DNA of 64,000 nucleotides from Ashinkailepas kermadecensis (taxonomy: Eukaryota > Arthropoda > Thecostraca > Neolepadidae). This document shows, one piece after another, positions 11,738 to 21,863 of the stretch. Below the pieces are notes generated by a model. That model was not told the DNA's origin, made no database searches, and was given only the letters and a program-made list of their open reading frames with translations. Each line of letters begins with the position of its first letter. Position 1 is the stretch's first letter. The stretch covers positions 125,440 through 189,439 of the forward strand of contig JAOTOM010003824.1 of NCBI GenBank assembly GCA_034440615.1. Direction: 5' to 3'. Position numbers and translations under genes: made by a program.

Positions 11738-11738
11738 G

Positions 11739-11769
<31 letters not shown>

Positions 11770-11771
11770 AT

Positions 11772-11851
<80 letters not shown>
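11738..11851. repeat. (TA)n microsatellite
   Basis: Nearly pure alternating TA of about 114 bp with one interruption (GTTATAG) near 11767. Self-complementary and prone to cruciform extrusion and length change. Confidence 0.98.
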
Positions 11852-11853
<2 letters not shown>

Positions 11854-12564
11854 GAGCCCTTTAAACACAAAGTGCCCGAAATCCGATGAGTTTCGCAAAT
11901 GTGGGGGACCCTAAGCGGGCAAAGAGCCAACTTCAAACCAAAATTATCTGGGGAGAGGAGGAAATTTCCTCTGGTCAAAATGTATTTTAAATTCCTGCCT
12001 TGAGCGCTGCATTCCAAGAGTATCTCTGTGTATCCATTATTATATTTATATCGTGTCCTCCCATGTAGGTAGCGCTTTCGTCGACATATTTAGACAGGGT
12101 GAATGCGACCAAAATCGTGCACATGCAATGAACATGTGGGAGTTTCAACTCCCTGGTCCCCGAAACTATTTCACGCAGAGGAATACAGCCGTTACAAACG
12201 TCCTTGGAGACTGCCAGATTCTTCTCCTTCCCCCCCCTCCCCACAATATTTATCAACAGAACCGCGATCATTCGGCGTCCAGCCCACCCGAAGATTTGTT
12301 CCCAGACAAGCGCAAAGCCTGTCGACGCATGCACCAGATAAGCGGGCGAAAATCGCAGGAATGTCGGGTTTTCGTTGTGCGAGATGCCGATCTGGCTGGC
12401 GGGTAATGAGTGAGTGGCAAACTGCGAGCGCTGATTGTCCCCGCGGACAAATCGCTCGGCAAAACGGCTGACAAGCGTGCGCACCGGAACAGGGCAGAGC
12501 GGCAGCGGCCGCAGCATGTGTGGCCGAAGATCGACAGGCAGATGGGACCGGCTGTTGGTGTGGC
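11852..12564. other. Unannotated sequence
   Basis: Overlapping short frames on both strands but no recognisable protein. The frames entering from the right belong to the adjoining array. Confidence 0.5.
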
Positions 12565-13503
12565 TCACACGAGGCCACTCTGACCGCTGCCGGGTCACAA
12601 GAGGCCGCTCTGACCGCTGCCGGCCGGTGTGACTCACAAGAGGCCGCTCTGACCTCTGCCGGCCGGTGTTACCCACAAGAGGCCGCTCTGACCGCTGCCG
12701 GGTCACAAGAGGCCGCTCTGACCGCTGCCGGCCGGTGTAGCTCACAAGAGGCCGCTCTGACCGCTGCCGGCCGGTGTGAATCACAAGAGGCCGCTCTGAC
12801 CGCTGCCGGCCGGTGTAGCTCACAAGAGGCCGCTCTGACCGCTGCCGGCCGGTGTAGCTCACAAGAGGCCGCTCTGACCGCTGCCGGCCGGTGTGACCCA
12901 CAAGAGGCCGCTCTGACCGCTGCCGGGTCACAAGAGGCCGCTCTGACCGCTGCCGGGTCACAAGAGGCCACTCTGACCTCTGCCGGCCGGTGTGACCCAC
13001 AAGAGGCCGCTCTGACCGCTGCCGGCCGGTGTAGCTCACAAGAGGCCGCTCTGACCGCTGCCGGGTCACAAGAGGCCGCTCTGACCTCTGCCGGGTCACA
13101 AGAGGCCACTCTGACCTCTGCCGGCCGGTGTGACCCACAAGAGGCCGCTCTGACCGCTGCCGGGTCACAAGAGGCCACTCTGACCTCTGCCGGCCGGTGT
13201 GACCCACAAGAGGCCGCTCTGACCTCTGCCGGCCGGTGTCCCACAAGAGGCCACTCTGACCTCTGCCGGCCGGTGTGACCCTCCACAAGAGGCCGCTCTG
13301 ACCGCTGCCGGCCGGTGTAGCTCACAAGAGGTCGCTCTGACCGCTGCCGGCCGGTGTGACCCACAAGAGGCCGCTCTGACCGCTGCCGGGTCACAAGAGG
13401 CCGCTCTGACCGCTGCCGGCCGGTGTGACCCACAAGAGGCCGCTCTGACCTCTGCCGGCCGGTGTGACCCACAAGAGGCCGCTCTGACCTCTGCCGGCCG
13501 GTA
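12565..13503. repeat. Minisatellite with two unit lengths, 39 and 30 bp
   Basis: The shared core is CACAAGAGGCCGCTCTGACC plus GCTGCCG. The long unit adds GCCGGTGTGACC- or GCCGGTGTAGCT-type sequence and the short one adds GGGT. Both lengths are multiples of three, so a plus-strand frame (12520-13278) reads a Ser-Gln-Glu-Ala-Ala-Leu-Thr repeat. It ends only where a 2-base deletion occurs near 13240. The minus strand is also open for over 400 codons. Two-strand openness argues for a non-coding minisatellite. Confidence 0.93.
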
Positions 13504-13869
13504 TGCCACGATCGGACAGCTGCACTGACCTTTTGAAAAGGAACGTCCAGCCCTTCTGGCCTGAAGAGATGCTTGAAGTGACAATTATGGCAAGCGCAAG
13601 ATCCACGGATGTTTAGGAGTTGAGGCCAATATGAAGGGAAGGGGAAAAAGCGAAATGTAATTGCCGTCCCAGAACATTACATAGAATAGCATTACCTTCC
13701 CGAAACAAATTACATAGAACATAACCCTCGGCGCATGGTGTCCACTTCCGGGTCCCAAATACAACACCAACGCTCTAACCAGCACGACCTGGGGAAGTAA
13801 TTGAAGGGAAAAGATAGGAACAGATGCGAAGCTCGTTGTTGACTAGGCCAGGAAACATGGTTATGTTTT
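13504..13869. other. Unannotated spacer
   Basis: Contains diverged tandem words around 'cattacatagaa' near 13677-13720. No gene supported. Confidence 0.45.
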
Positions 13870-14140
13870 GGGCACATATGTACTTTGCCAAGCCCGAGCG
13901 CGATTTTTGGGGCTTTGCGGGGGCCCGGCGTGGTATTTTTTAGCGTTTGCGCGTTTTTTTTGCTGGCCTCCGTACGAGGTTTTTGGGGCCATACACGGTT
14001 TTGGAGGAACCATACGCGATCTTGGGGGCCTTTGGAGCCATTTTGGGTGATCGGACGGGATTTGCTCAGGCCCAGCGTAATTTGTTCTGGGTCCCGGAGC
14101 ATTTGTTCAAACGCCGGTGCTATTCTTTGGGGGCCACCAC
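13870..14140. repeat. Degenerate 30-bp satellite, GGGGCC-TTTT-CGCG type
   Basis: Units such as 'gagcgcgatttttggggc' and 'tacgaggtttttggggcc' match the family at 60961-62550 (opposite strand) and 63055-63815 (same strand). I could not align a long colinear stretch with those blocks, so this is a related but separate segment. Confidence 0.65.
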
Positions 14141-15386
14141 CTCTTAGGAGAGGGGAAAATTTTCCATCCCCCTTCGGTACGCCTCTACCTGTTCCAATTG
14201 CCTCGTGTTCAGTCCAGCGTCAGTGTCTTGTTGAACAGTTGGTACTCTCTACCACATATACTCACACATTTCGGGCAGTGTCCTGAAATGAAGATTATCA
14301 ATCCTAGTTCAAATTTGCAATTATAGCTACAAATCATATACCGCTACAACCTCATACTACCAACTTGAATAAAAAACATCATCTAACCTATCTTATACTA
14401 ACAACTTGTTCGCTATTAAACCTACCCATAATCATTGGACAGATCATGAGGCTACGGATACTTAAATGATCTAAAAGTGTTTCTACTTTAATTGTTTCAC
14501 AATTAGCCACACAAAATATCCTATGGGCCAAGTTATTCGTGTATGCCCTCATGAATTACCATGACAATTTTCGTTCCTATCCAGGCATAACGAAGCTTCG
14601 ATTTAGTCAATTATTACTGATTGAGACGTCATCGGAGGACCTTTCCAGCTTTGCTTTCTTATATTTCAAGATGCGCCCAGGAACGCTTGTAATCTTAGTA
14701 ACTTTAGAGTTCTGGATATTCATATAGCTTTTGCTACTAACTGTAAATTTGAAGTCCTGAAGCACCATCAGCGTGAATCTGGCAATGGTTCAGTAATGTT
14801 GTTGAATAGTATACACTTCAGATTAGCGTAGGATAACTTTTCAATGTATTAGTTTTAATATTAAAATTAGAACATAATTTCATAGCAACGATGCTCGACG
14901 CTTCAGTATTAACCTTCAAGGGCACAAAGCGAGCCACAGATACCGATATCACAGATATCGATATCACGGGTACCCCGTTCCGACTGGATGACTTGTTCAC
15001 TTTTTGTCCTTAGCGAAGGTATAATACCGAAATGATGGGCATTGAGTTAATGAAATTATGTTCTGATTATAGTATTATACCTAATACAGTCAAATGTCAC
15101 CTACGCTAATTAGTGTTCAGCAATAAAAAAGCTCACTTCTCCGAGTACATATCGAAATGGGCGAGATTCTCGTGGCTCCTTCCAGGGGAACTGAGCCGCA
15201 CCCTGCTCGTGCAAGGGGGCATGGGGGTCTCAGAGTCCGAGAGCCCCATGGATTCCGTCACCAGTGGGCTCTGCGCAGTTCAGCCGAACGCAGACGCGCT
15301 GCGTTCCGGCCCGGCGGTCGGTCTGAGCATGCCGGCGTTCACGGCTACATGCTGTAGTTGGCACGGCTCCAGTGCTGGAGACACGA
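14141..15386. other. Unannotated AT-rich sequence
   Basis: Largely unique-looking. Near 14938-14970 there is a short repetition of GATATCACAGATATCGATATC. Otherwise I see nothing supportable. Confidence 0.5.
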
Positions 15387-15415
15387 GTGCCAGTGCCAGT
15401 GCCAGTGCCAGTGCC
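15387..15415. repeat. (GTGCCA)n short tandem repeat
   Basis: About five hexamer copies just before the 31-bp array. In one frame they encode alternating Ser-Ala, in another Pro-Val. Confidence 0.9.
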
Positions 15416-15529
15416 AAAGCAATCGCCGTCACGGCGCTCCGGAGCGTCGCTCCCGGCCGAGGATGTTACAGAGGCGGCCGCACCGCTGCCCTGGGAGCTG
15501 GCCGCAAACCGTGCCCGGTCAGCCGGGAG

Positions 15530-16975
15530 AGGCAGCGTCCGGCGTCGGCAGAGCCGGGAGAGGCATCGTCCGGCGTCGGCAGAGCCGGGAGAGGCAGCGT
15601 CCGGCGTCGGCAGAGCCGGGAGAGGCAGCGTCCGGCGTCGGCAGAGCCGGGAGCGCCGGGTCCGGCGTCGGCAGAGCCGGGAGAGGCAGCGTCCGGCGTC
15701 GGCAGAGCCGGGAGAGGCAGCGTCCGGCGTCGGCAGAGCCGGGAGAGGCAGCGTCCGGCGTCGGCAGAGCCGGGAGAGGCAGCGTCCGGCGTCGGCAGAG
15801 CCGGGAGAGGCATCGTCCGGCGTCGGCAGAGCCGGGAGAGGCAGCGTCCGTCATCGGCAGAGCCGGGAGAGGCAGCGTCCGGCGTCGGCAGAGCCGGGAG
15901 AGGCATCGTCCGGCGTCCGGGAGGAGGCAGCGTCCGGCGTCGGCAGAGCCGGGAGAGGCAGCGTCCGGCGTCGGCAGAGCCGGGAGAGGCAGCGTCCGGC
16001 GTCGGCAGAGCCGGGAGAGGCAGCGTCCGGCGTCGGCAGAGCCGGGAGAGGCATCGTCCGGCGTCGGCAGAGCCGGGAGAGGCAGCGTCCGTCGTCGGCA
16101 GAGCCGGGAGAGGCAGCGTCCGGCGTCGGCAGAGCCGGGAGAGGCATCGTCCGGCGTCGGCAGAGCCGGGAGAGGCAGCGTCCGGCGTCGGCAGAGCCGG
16201 GAGAGGCATCGTCCGGCGTCAGCAGAGCCGGGAGAGGCAGCGTCCGGCGTCGGCAGAGCCGGGAGAGGCAGCGTCCGGCGTCGGCAGAGCCGGGAGAGGC
16301 AGCGTCCGGCGTCGGCAGAGCCGGGAGACGCAGCGTCCGGCGTCGGCAGAGCCGGGAGAGGCAGCGTCCGTCGTCGGCAGAGCCGGGAGAGGCAGCGTCC
16401 GGCGTCGGCAGAGCCGGGAGAGGCAGCGTCCGGCGTCGGCAGAGCCGGGAGAGGCAGCGTCCGGCGTCGGCAGAGCCGGGAGAGGCATCGTCCGGCGTCG
16501 GCAGAGCCGGGAGAGGCAGCGTCCGGCGTCGGCAGAGCCGGGAGAGGCAGCGTCCGGCGTCGGCAGAGCCGGGAGAGGCAGCGTCCGGCGTCGGCAGAGC
16601 CGGGAGAGGCAGCGTCCGGCGTCGGCAGAGCCGGGAGCGCCGGGTCCGGCGTCGGCAGAGCCGGGAGAGGCAGCGTCCGGCGTCGGCAGAGCCGGGAGAG
16701 GCAGCGTCCGTCGTCGGCAGAGCCGGGAGGCAGCGTCCGTCGTCGGCAGAGCCGGGAGAGGCAGCGTCCGGCGTCGGCAGAGCCGGGAGAGGCAGCGTCC
16801 GGCGTCGGCAGAGCCGGGAGGGGTCCGGCGTCGGCTGAGCCGGGACAGGCAGTCCGGCGTCGGCAGAGCGGCAACAGAGCGTCGGCAGAGCGGAGCGCCG
16901 TCCGGCGTCGGCAGAGCCGGGAGAGGCAGCGTCCGGCGTCGGCAGAGCCGGGAGCGCCGGGTCCGGCGTCGGCTG
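15530..16975. repeat. Minisatellite, 31-bp unit, about 46 copies
   Basis: The unit is GAGCCGGGAGAGGCAGCGTC plus CGGCGTCGGCA. Common variants are GGCATCG, CCGTCGTCGG, a GAGCGCCGGG unit (near 15650, 16640 and 16950) and truncated units near 15910 and 16815-16900. The unit length rotates the reading frame, yet no stop codon occurs in any of the six frames for most of the array, giving frames up to 624 codons on the plus strand and 525 on the minus. These are artefacts of stop-free, CpG-rich sequence. The array degenerates towards its 3' end. Confidence 0.95.
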
Positions 16976-17118
16976 ACAACAGACTGACAGACAACAGACA
17001 GAACGGCTGACAACAGACTGACAGACAACAGACAGAACGGCTGACAGCAGACTGACAGACAACAGACAGAACGGCTGACAACAGACTGACAGACAACAGA
17101 CAGAACGGCTGACAGCAG
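16976..17118. repeat. Minisatellite, 34-bp unit, about 4 copies
   Basis: Units of CTGACA(A/G)CAGACTGACAGA plus CAACAGACAGAACGG abut the end of the 31-bp array directly. Confidence 0.9.
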
Positions 17119-17235
17119 ACCGCATCCGACTGACAACAGCGTGCGCCACATTTCGCCGCGTCTCAACAGAGCACGATTGTGCGTACTTCCTGACAGGCGG
17201 GCGGCGCGGCCACATACCAAGACACGTGTCTCGGT

Positions 17236-17345
17236 ATGTGGCCTGTAGCCTGTGTCATGTGGCCTGTAGCCTGTGTCATGTGGCCTGTGGCCTGTGGCCT
17301 GTGGCCTGTGGCCTGTGGCCTGTGGCCTGCGGCCGGCGGCCTGTT
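17236..17345. repeat. (GTGGCCT)n with 21-bp variant
   Basis: Starts with 21-bp units (GTGGCCTGTAGCCTGTGTCA-type), then pure 7-bp units, then diverges into CGGCCGG words. Confidence 0.9.
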
Positions 17346-17860
17346 GCCTGTGGCCGGCAGCCAGCTGGACGACAGGCTGCCCGTGCCTCCGCCGCCCCGC
17401 CGCCGCCGCCGGTGCGGTGCGTGCCCACGCACGTGCGCCGCTTCCGGTGCGTGCGTGGCGGCGGCGGACGGACGCCTCGAGTTACGCACACCAGAGATTG
17501 GCCGCCGCTGCGCTTCCGGTCGGATGGTCCGTACAATTTGGAGGGTCCGAGGATCGGGTCACCAGGGCACGCGCCGGCGTCCGGCCGGCGCCCAGAACAA
17601 AGCAGTCCTGGCGTCCAGTCGACACGCCGGCCACAGCAAAGTATGCTTCAAGTCGAGCTAACTCTTCGGCCTCGCCTCCCTAGAACGCTTCATAGAAGAA
17701 GATGAGGGGGAACATTTATCAAGTGATGGCTTTACCACTGGTTGAAGGAATACGGTGGCAAATTCCCACCCACTATTTGTGAAATATAACATTTTGTCCC
17801 AAGGGGTTTCGCAGAAAGCATATACTTAATCGAGCATAGCAATTTTTGCTCTCGAGGCTG
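17346..17860. other. Unannotated GC-rich sequence
   Basis: GC-rich with a (CGC)n-like stretch near 17390-17415. Open frames on both strands look compositional. No motif recognised. Confidence 0.45.
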
Positions 17861-18056
17861 CGGCCCGGCGTGACCTGAGCCCAGTAATCTTCCTCCGGTC
17901 CGGTGTGCCTTAGCCCAGTCATCTGACTGCGGCCCGGTGTGACCTGAGCCCAGTCATCTGACTGCAGCCCGGTGTGACCTGAGCCCATCATCTGCTGTCG
18001 GTGTGCCTGGCCCAGTAATCTTCCTCGGTCGTGTTAGCCCGTCATCTGCTGGCTTG
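17861..18056. repeat. Degenerate 30-35-bp repeat
   Basis: Four to five copies of 'gcccggtgtgacctgagccc' followed by 'agtcatctgactgc'. Later copies are shortened. Confidence 0.75.
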
Positions 18057-18606
18057 CCTGAACCAAATAATGACGGATCGATTCCTGCACAGATCGCCAG
18101 GATGCTGGCTGTCCGTTTACAACAGCATATGTCATCAATTTGACTTACCAAGGCCAACGCTCATGTACATACCAGTGGAGGAAGCTTGGGTTGCGTACAA
18201 GGGTGGACCATGCCGCAAAATGCTTACTTTTGATAATGCGTGAGGCTTTTATCAAGCCTTGGCCAATTAGATGACAATTTTGCCGCCCAGAACACTTTCA
18301 TCCATTAGTTAGTTCACTTGCCTTTGAAACCAAAAACTTAGTCCTGCCATTTTGAGTCACTGATGAACTGTGTGTGTGCGAGTCTGTGTATGTATGTTTG
18401 TATGTATATATGTATATATGCTGGCTATGCATGTATATGCCCCAGTGAAGCCGGTTAATTTACTACATTCAGAGTAGCGGCAATAATTGGCAGCACGGGC
18501 GTTGGCTTCTGTAAATTATTTGGGACAATGCATGAGGAATGATGAAGGCACAATGCATGAGGGCAATGAGCGGACTCAAATGTATTGGGGGAACACTCCA
18601 TAGGGC
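18057..18606. other. Unannotated sequence
   Basis: Includes a 70-codon non-repetitive frame (18031-18243) with no recognised motif and a GTATGTAT-type microsatellite at 18390-18425. Confidence 0.4.
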
Positions 18607-18897
18607 CACTGGCGGATCCAGGGGGGGGGCCATTCCGGCAATGCCCCCCCCAAGCGCTTCAAAGGGGGGCCATAGTGTCTTTTGCCCCCCCCCCCAAACC
18701 AATAAAAGTAAACTAAATTAAAATGCAGCAACCTTTGCTGAGGTTAAAAAATAGCTTTCCGGGTGAAATAATCTCCAATTTTAAAGGTATTTTGTTATGA
18801 TTGTTTGGAAGCCCAATATGGTAGCATAGTAGATTCTGACACATCGAGGGTTCTACGCTGCTGAAGTTCTGCTTACAGCAAGAGATGACGAAATCAG
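18607..18897 (+). mobile_element. Dispersed element, copy 1
   Basis: Begins at 'ggcggatccaggggggggg', passes through 'catagtgtcttttgcccccc' and 'ctccaattttaaaggtatt', and ends near 'cttacagcaagagatgac'. The same sequence recurs as a direct copy at 19095-19386 with clearly fewer than one difference in five. The poly-G/poly-C start resembles other GGATCC-associated pieces in this window (for example 53790). Class unknown; non-coding. Confidence 0.7.
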
Positions 18898-19094
18898 CAG
18901 TTTCACTATTCCTTCGTCAGATAGGTTCATGAACTTTGTTTAGCCAGCAACGGGCAAGCGGAACCAGTGAGCCAGATTTCGAAAGCGGAATTTGAACAGG
19001 ATGTTTTGTGCGAGTGACCAGTTGAGCCCAGTTGAGCAGCATGTTTCGTATGTTGGTGTTGGGGTTGCTAAGATGAAGAGACGGGCTACATTCG

Positions 19095-19386
19095 CTAGCG
19101 GATCCAGGGAGGGGCCATTCCGGCCATGGCCCCCTGAAGCGCTTGAAAGGGCGGGGGGGTGCCATAGTGTCTTTTGGCCCCCCAAAACCAACAGAAGTAA
19201 ACTGAATGAAAATGCAGTAACCTTTGCCGAGGTTAAAGAATATCGTCCGGATGAAAGAATCTCCAATTTTAAAGGTATTTTTTATAATTGTTTGCAAGCC
19301 AATATGGTAGCATAGTACATTCTGACACACATCGAGGGTTCTATGCTGCTCAAGTTCTGCTTACAGCAAGAGTTGACAAAATCGGA
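19095..19386 (+). mobile_element. Dispersed element, copy 2
   Basis: Same order as copy 1, from 'gcggatccagggaggggcc' to 'cttacagcaagagttgac'. Flanks of the two copies differ, which favours two insertions of one family or a duplication followed by flank decay. I found no target duplication. Confidence 0.7.
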
Positions 19387-21312
19387 TCTGCCGGTGTGTA
19401 CACGTGCACGAACCTTGACGTGGTACAAGACGTTGAACGTGAACGTGAACGTTTTGGTAAACAAGAACAAAAATCCCGTAACTTAGAAGCGGTGGAGGTA
19501 GGCTGGGGCCCTTACACAGGAAATTATGTTGTCATTAATTATTATTGTAAAAAAATGGGTCCATTTGACAAATAGTGGTAGAAATCCGATGCTTTTAACC
19601 AAAAATAGTGGGAGAATGGGCACCCTCCAAATCCCTTCGACCCCTCTTCTGATGTAATTCCTAAGTACGCCACTGGGGGAGGGGGGGGGGGGGGCTGACG
19701 CCGAAAACCGAAAGTTGCCCCCCCCCCAAACCGGAGGCCTAGATCCTCCAGTGCATAGGGCCCCATGCTAAAAGCTGAAATTATTGGGGGGGACAAAGCT
19801 GACATTGAGGGGGCATCCCCCCCCCAATAAAAAAATACACAACACCCCTGGTTGGCAGGACACACATAGGTGTGGGCAGAGAGAAAACCAAACATGAGCT
19901 TCTTTTCTACGCAATCACCCGCAATGTCCTGTACGTCGCCTGTGATGAGCTTAACCAGGCCGTTAGGGGATGCTGCGAGTGACATTTGCGCATTGCGCCC
20001 AATTTTTTCCAGGTATCACAGTTCGGCTCATCACGAAAAGTTGCGCCACGTGCCGCAGTTCGGCTCACCAGCAAAAGCTGCGCCACGCGCCGCAGTTCGC
20101 GTCACCTGGCGCCACACGGTTGTACTTGCATTGGATAGATACCAATGTGTAAGTGATATCGAGCCACGGACCAGACTGGAGACAATTTCGACGTGTTTTG
20201 GGGGAATGTGGGTCGCCTATCGCACGTGTGTGCAGTGCAGTTTTCGAGGTGTTCCGCGAGTCACAGGCCCTAATAATGTGTGACCATTCTGACCGTTTTC
20301 AGGCCACGCGGCGCCCCATTGTGGAGCACGGCGATTTCCGAGGCGGCCCCTGGTCGCTCCTCCCTTGCAACCTTGTCCCTTGGCGCACAACTTCCTGTCC
20401 CGCCCTTCCATGGGTTCCGTTTAGTCGCCAGGCGTGGCAGCCAAGAATAGTCTGTCTCTGACCATCCCGCCTTTAGGTCTGCAGGTTCTCCCCTCAGTGT
20501 ACCTGCACACACCCATGGACGCCTCGCCCAGCACCCCCACCCATCCCAGCCCACCTCTCTACGTCAAGTGCTGACCTTCAATCCTCACCGCCGACCAGAC
20601 TGAAGTTGTGGGGCGGTGTCGGTCTGCTGAGCCAGCACGAAGAAGATCTGGCCTGCTGCCGTGACGACAGGTGGACGCAGCCATCGTCGTTCTTTTGAGC
20701 TTGCCGGCGCTCCTCACACCTTCTGTTTACGATTAAAATGCTACAAATCACCACAAATTATCGCAACGCTTGGCTGAACGGTCAGCACATTTCATGCTGC
20801 ACAGGACACCTCTGCTGACGGACTTGGTCCCCCACATAAATCCACAAAATGTAGGTTCTCACTGCCCAAAAACTGTACTCATTCAAAACATTGAGTCCAA
20901 TAACTGTCCTTTCGTGAGCAACCTAACGAGCATGTTCTCAAACCGTTTTTTTTTTTGTTCAGTGGGGCTACGGTGATGCGGGCACCATTTGCCCATCGTA
21001 CTCATTTTGGACCTATTTCCTCCTTGACTTCGCAAAATTCGCCTGCTGAATAGCCAGCAGAACTAATTCATTCATCAACAATAACGGTACGCTGACGATG
21101 CAGCATTCACCCAGCAGTCTCGGGGAAAAACGAAGCTTTCCAGGAGGAAAGAACAGGAGAATGAATTATGTCCATACAATTGGTTCGACTTCGACGGAAA
21201 ATGGTTGAACACGTACGCACAGCTTTATTTCAGTCTTCCAAATGAAATTGGCGGGTGTGCCCACGAGTTTTGACGGCATTTTCGTATCCGTAGCAAGAAC
21301 AGCTACGGACAC
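19387..21312. other. Unannotated sequence with low-complexity runs
   Basis: Near 19678-19830 there are runs of G, C and AC-rich text beside 'gtacgccactggggg', the same kind of junk-element end as at 18607. At 20025-20110 the sequence 'gttcggctca(c/t)ca(g/c)' with 'gcgccac.cgccgcagttcg' is repeated about 45 bp apart. No gene supported. Confidence 0.5.
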
Positions 21313-21575
21313 TTCCCGCGAACGATTGTGGCGCGGAACCTGACCGGCGGCTGACGGTGGGGCACAGACCCAGTCAGCGGCCCCGCGAACGATTGTGGCG
21401 CGGAACCTGACCGGCGGCTGACGGTGGGGCACAGACCCAGTCAGCGGCCCCGCGAACGATTGTGGCGCGGAACCTGACCGGCGGCTGACGGTGGGGCACA
21501 GACCCAGTCAGCGGCCCCGCGAACGATTGTGGCGCGGAACCTGACCGGCGGTTGACGGTGGGGCACAGAGTGCAG
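21313..21575. repeat. Tandem repeat, 67-bp unit, about 4 copies
   Basis: Units start CCCGCGAACGATTGTGGCGC and include 'cctgaccggcggctgacggt' and 'acccagtcagcgg'. Unit starts at 21382 and 21449 are exactly 67 bp apart. The copies are nearly identical, so the amplification is recent. Confidence 0.95.
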
Positions 21576-21657
21576 CCCAGTCCAGTCAGCGGTGACCGTT
21601 TCTGGGAGAACTGCCTCACCCCCACACCGCGCGACTTTGAGCGCGCCAAGTCTCGCC

Positions 21658-21673
21658 GCCGATTATAATCGGC
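21658..21673. repeat. Perfect 16-bp palindrome
   Basis: GCCGATTATAATCGGC is its own reverse complement, with no spacer. It lies one base before a 50-bp palindrome. Confidence 0.97.
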
Positions 21674-21674
21674 T

Positions 21675-21724
21675 CCAATTGTGGCGACTCGGTACATAAT
21701 TATGTACCGAGTCGCCACAATTGG
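21675..21724. repeat. Perfect 50-bp palindrome
   Basis: The left arm begins CCAATTGTGGCGACTCGGTA and the centre is ATAATTAT. All 25 base pairs match and there is no loop spacer. Such spacerless palindromes extrude as cruciforms and are usually unstable. Confidence 0.98.
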
Positions 21725-21835
21725 CGTCGATACCGTCGGGCACCAGACGGCAACATTGGCCCGCACCATGACAGCACTCAGCCGCCCAGCCAGCGGGCGA
21801 CGTCGCTGCGCGGGCTGACTCGCCACAGAGCGGCG

Positions 21836-21863
21836 CAATCACACCGCCGCGGCGGTGTGATTG
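21836..21863. repeat. Perfect 28-bp palindrome
   Basis: The left arm is CAATCACACCGCCG, joined directly to its reverse complement. It is the third perfect spacerless palindrome within about 206 bp. Confidence 0.97.

Noticed and set aside
11715..12017. Tyr/Ile-repeat peptides over (TA)n
   Set aside because: Simple translation of alternating TA.
12520..13278. 252-codon frame with a regular 13-residue repeat
   Set aside because: The opposite strand is equally open and a 2-base deletion ends the frame. No flanking unique coding sequence.
15113..17010. Plus-strand frames of 550-624 codons rich in Arg, Ser, Pro, Ala and Gly
   Set aside because: They are translations of a 31-bp minisatellite that is open in every frame on both strands, with no non-repetitive domain.
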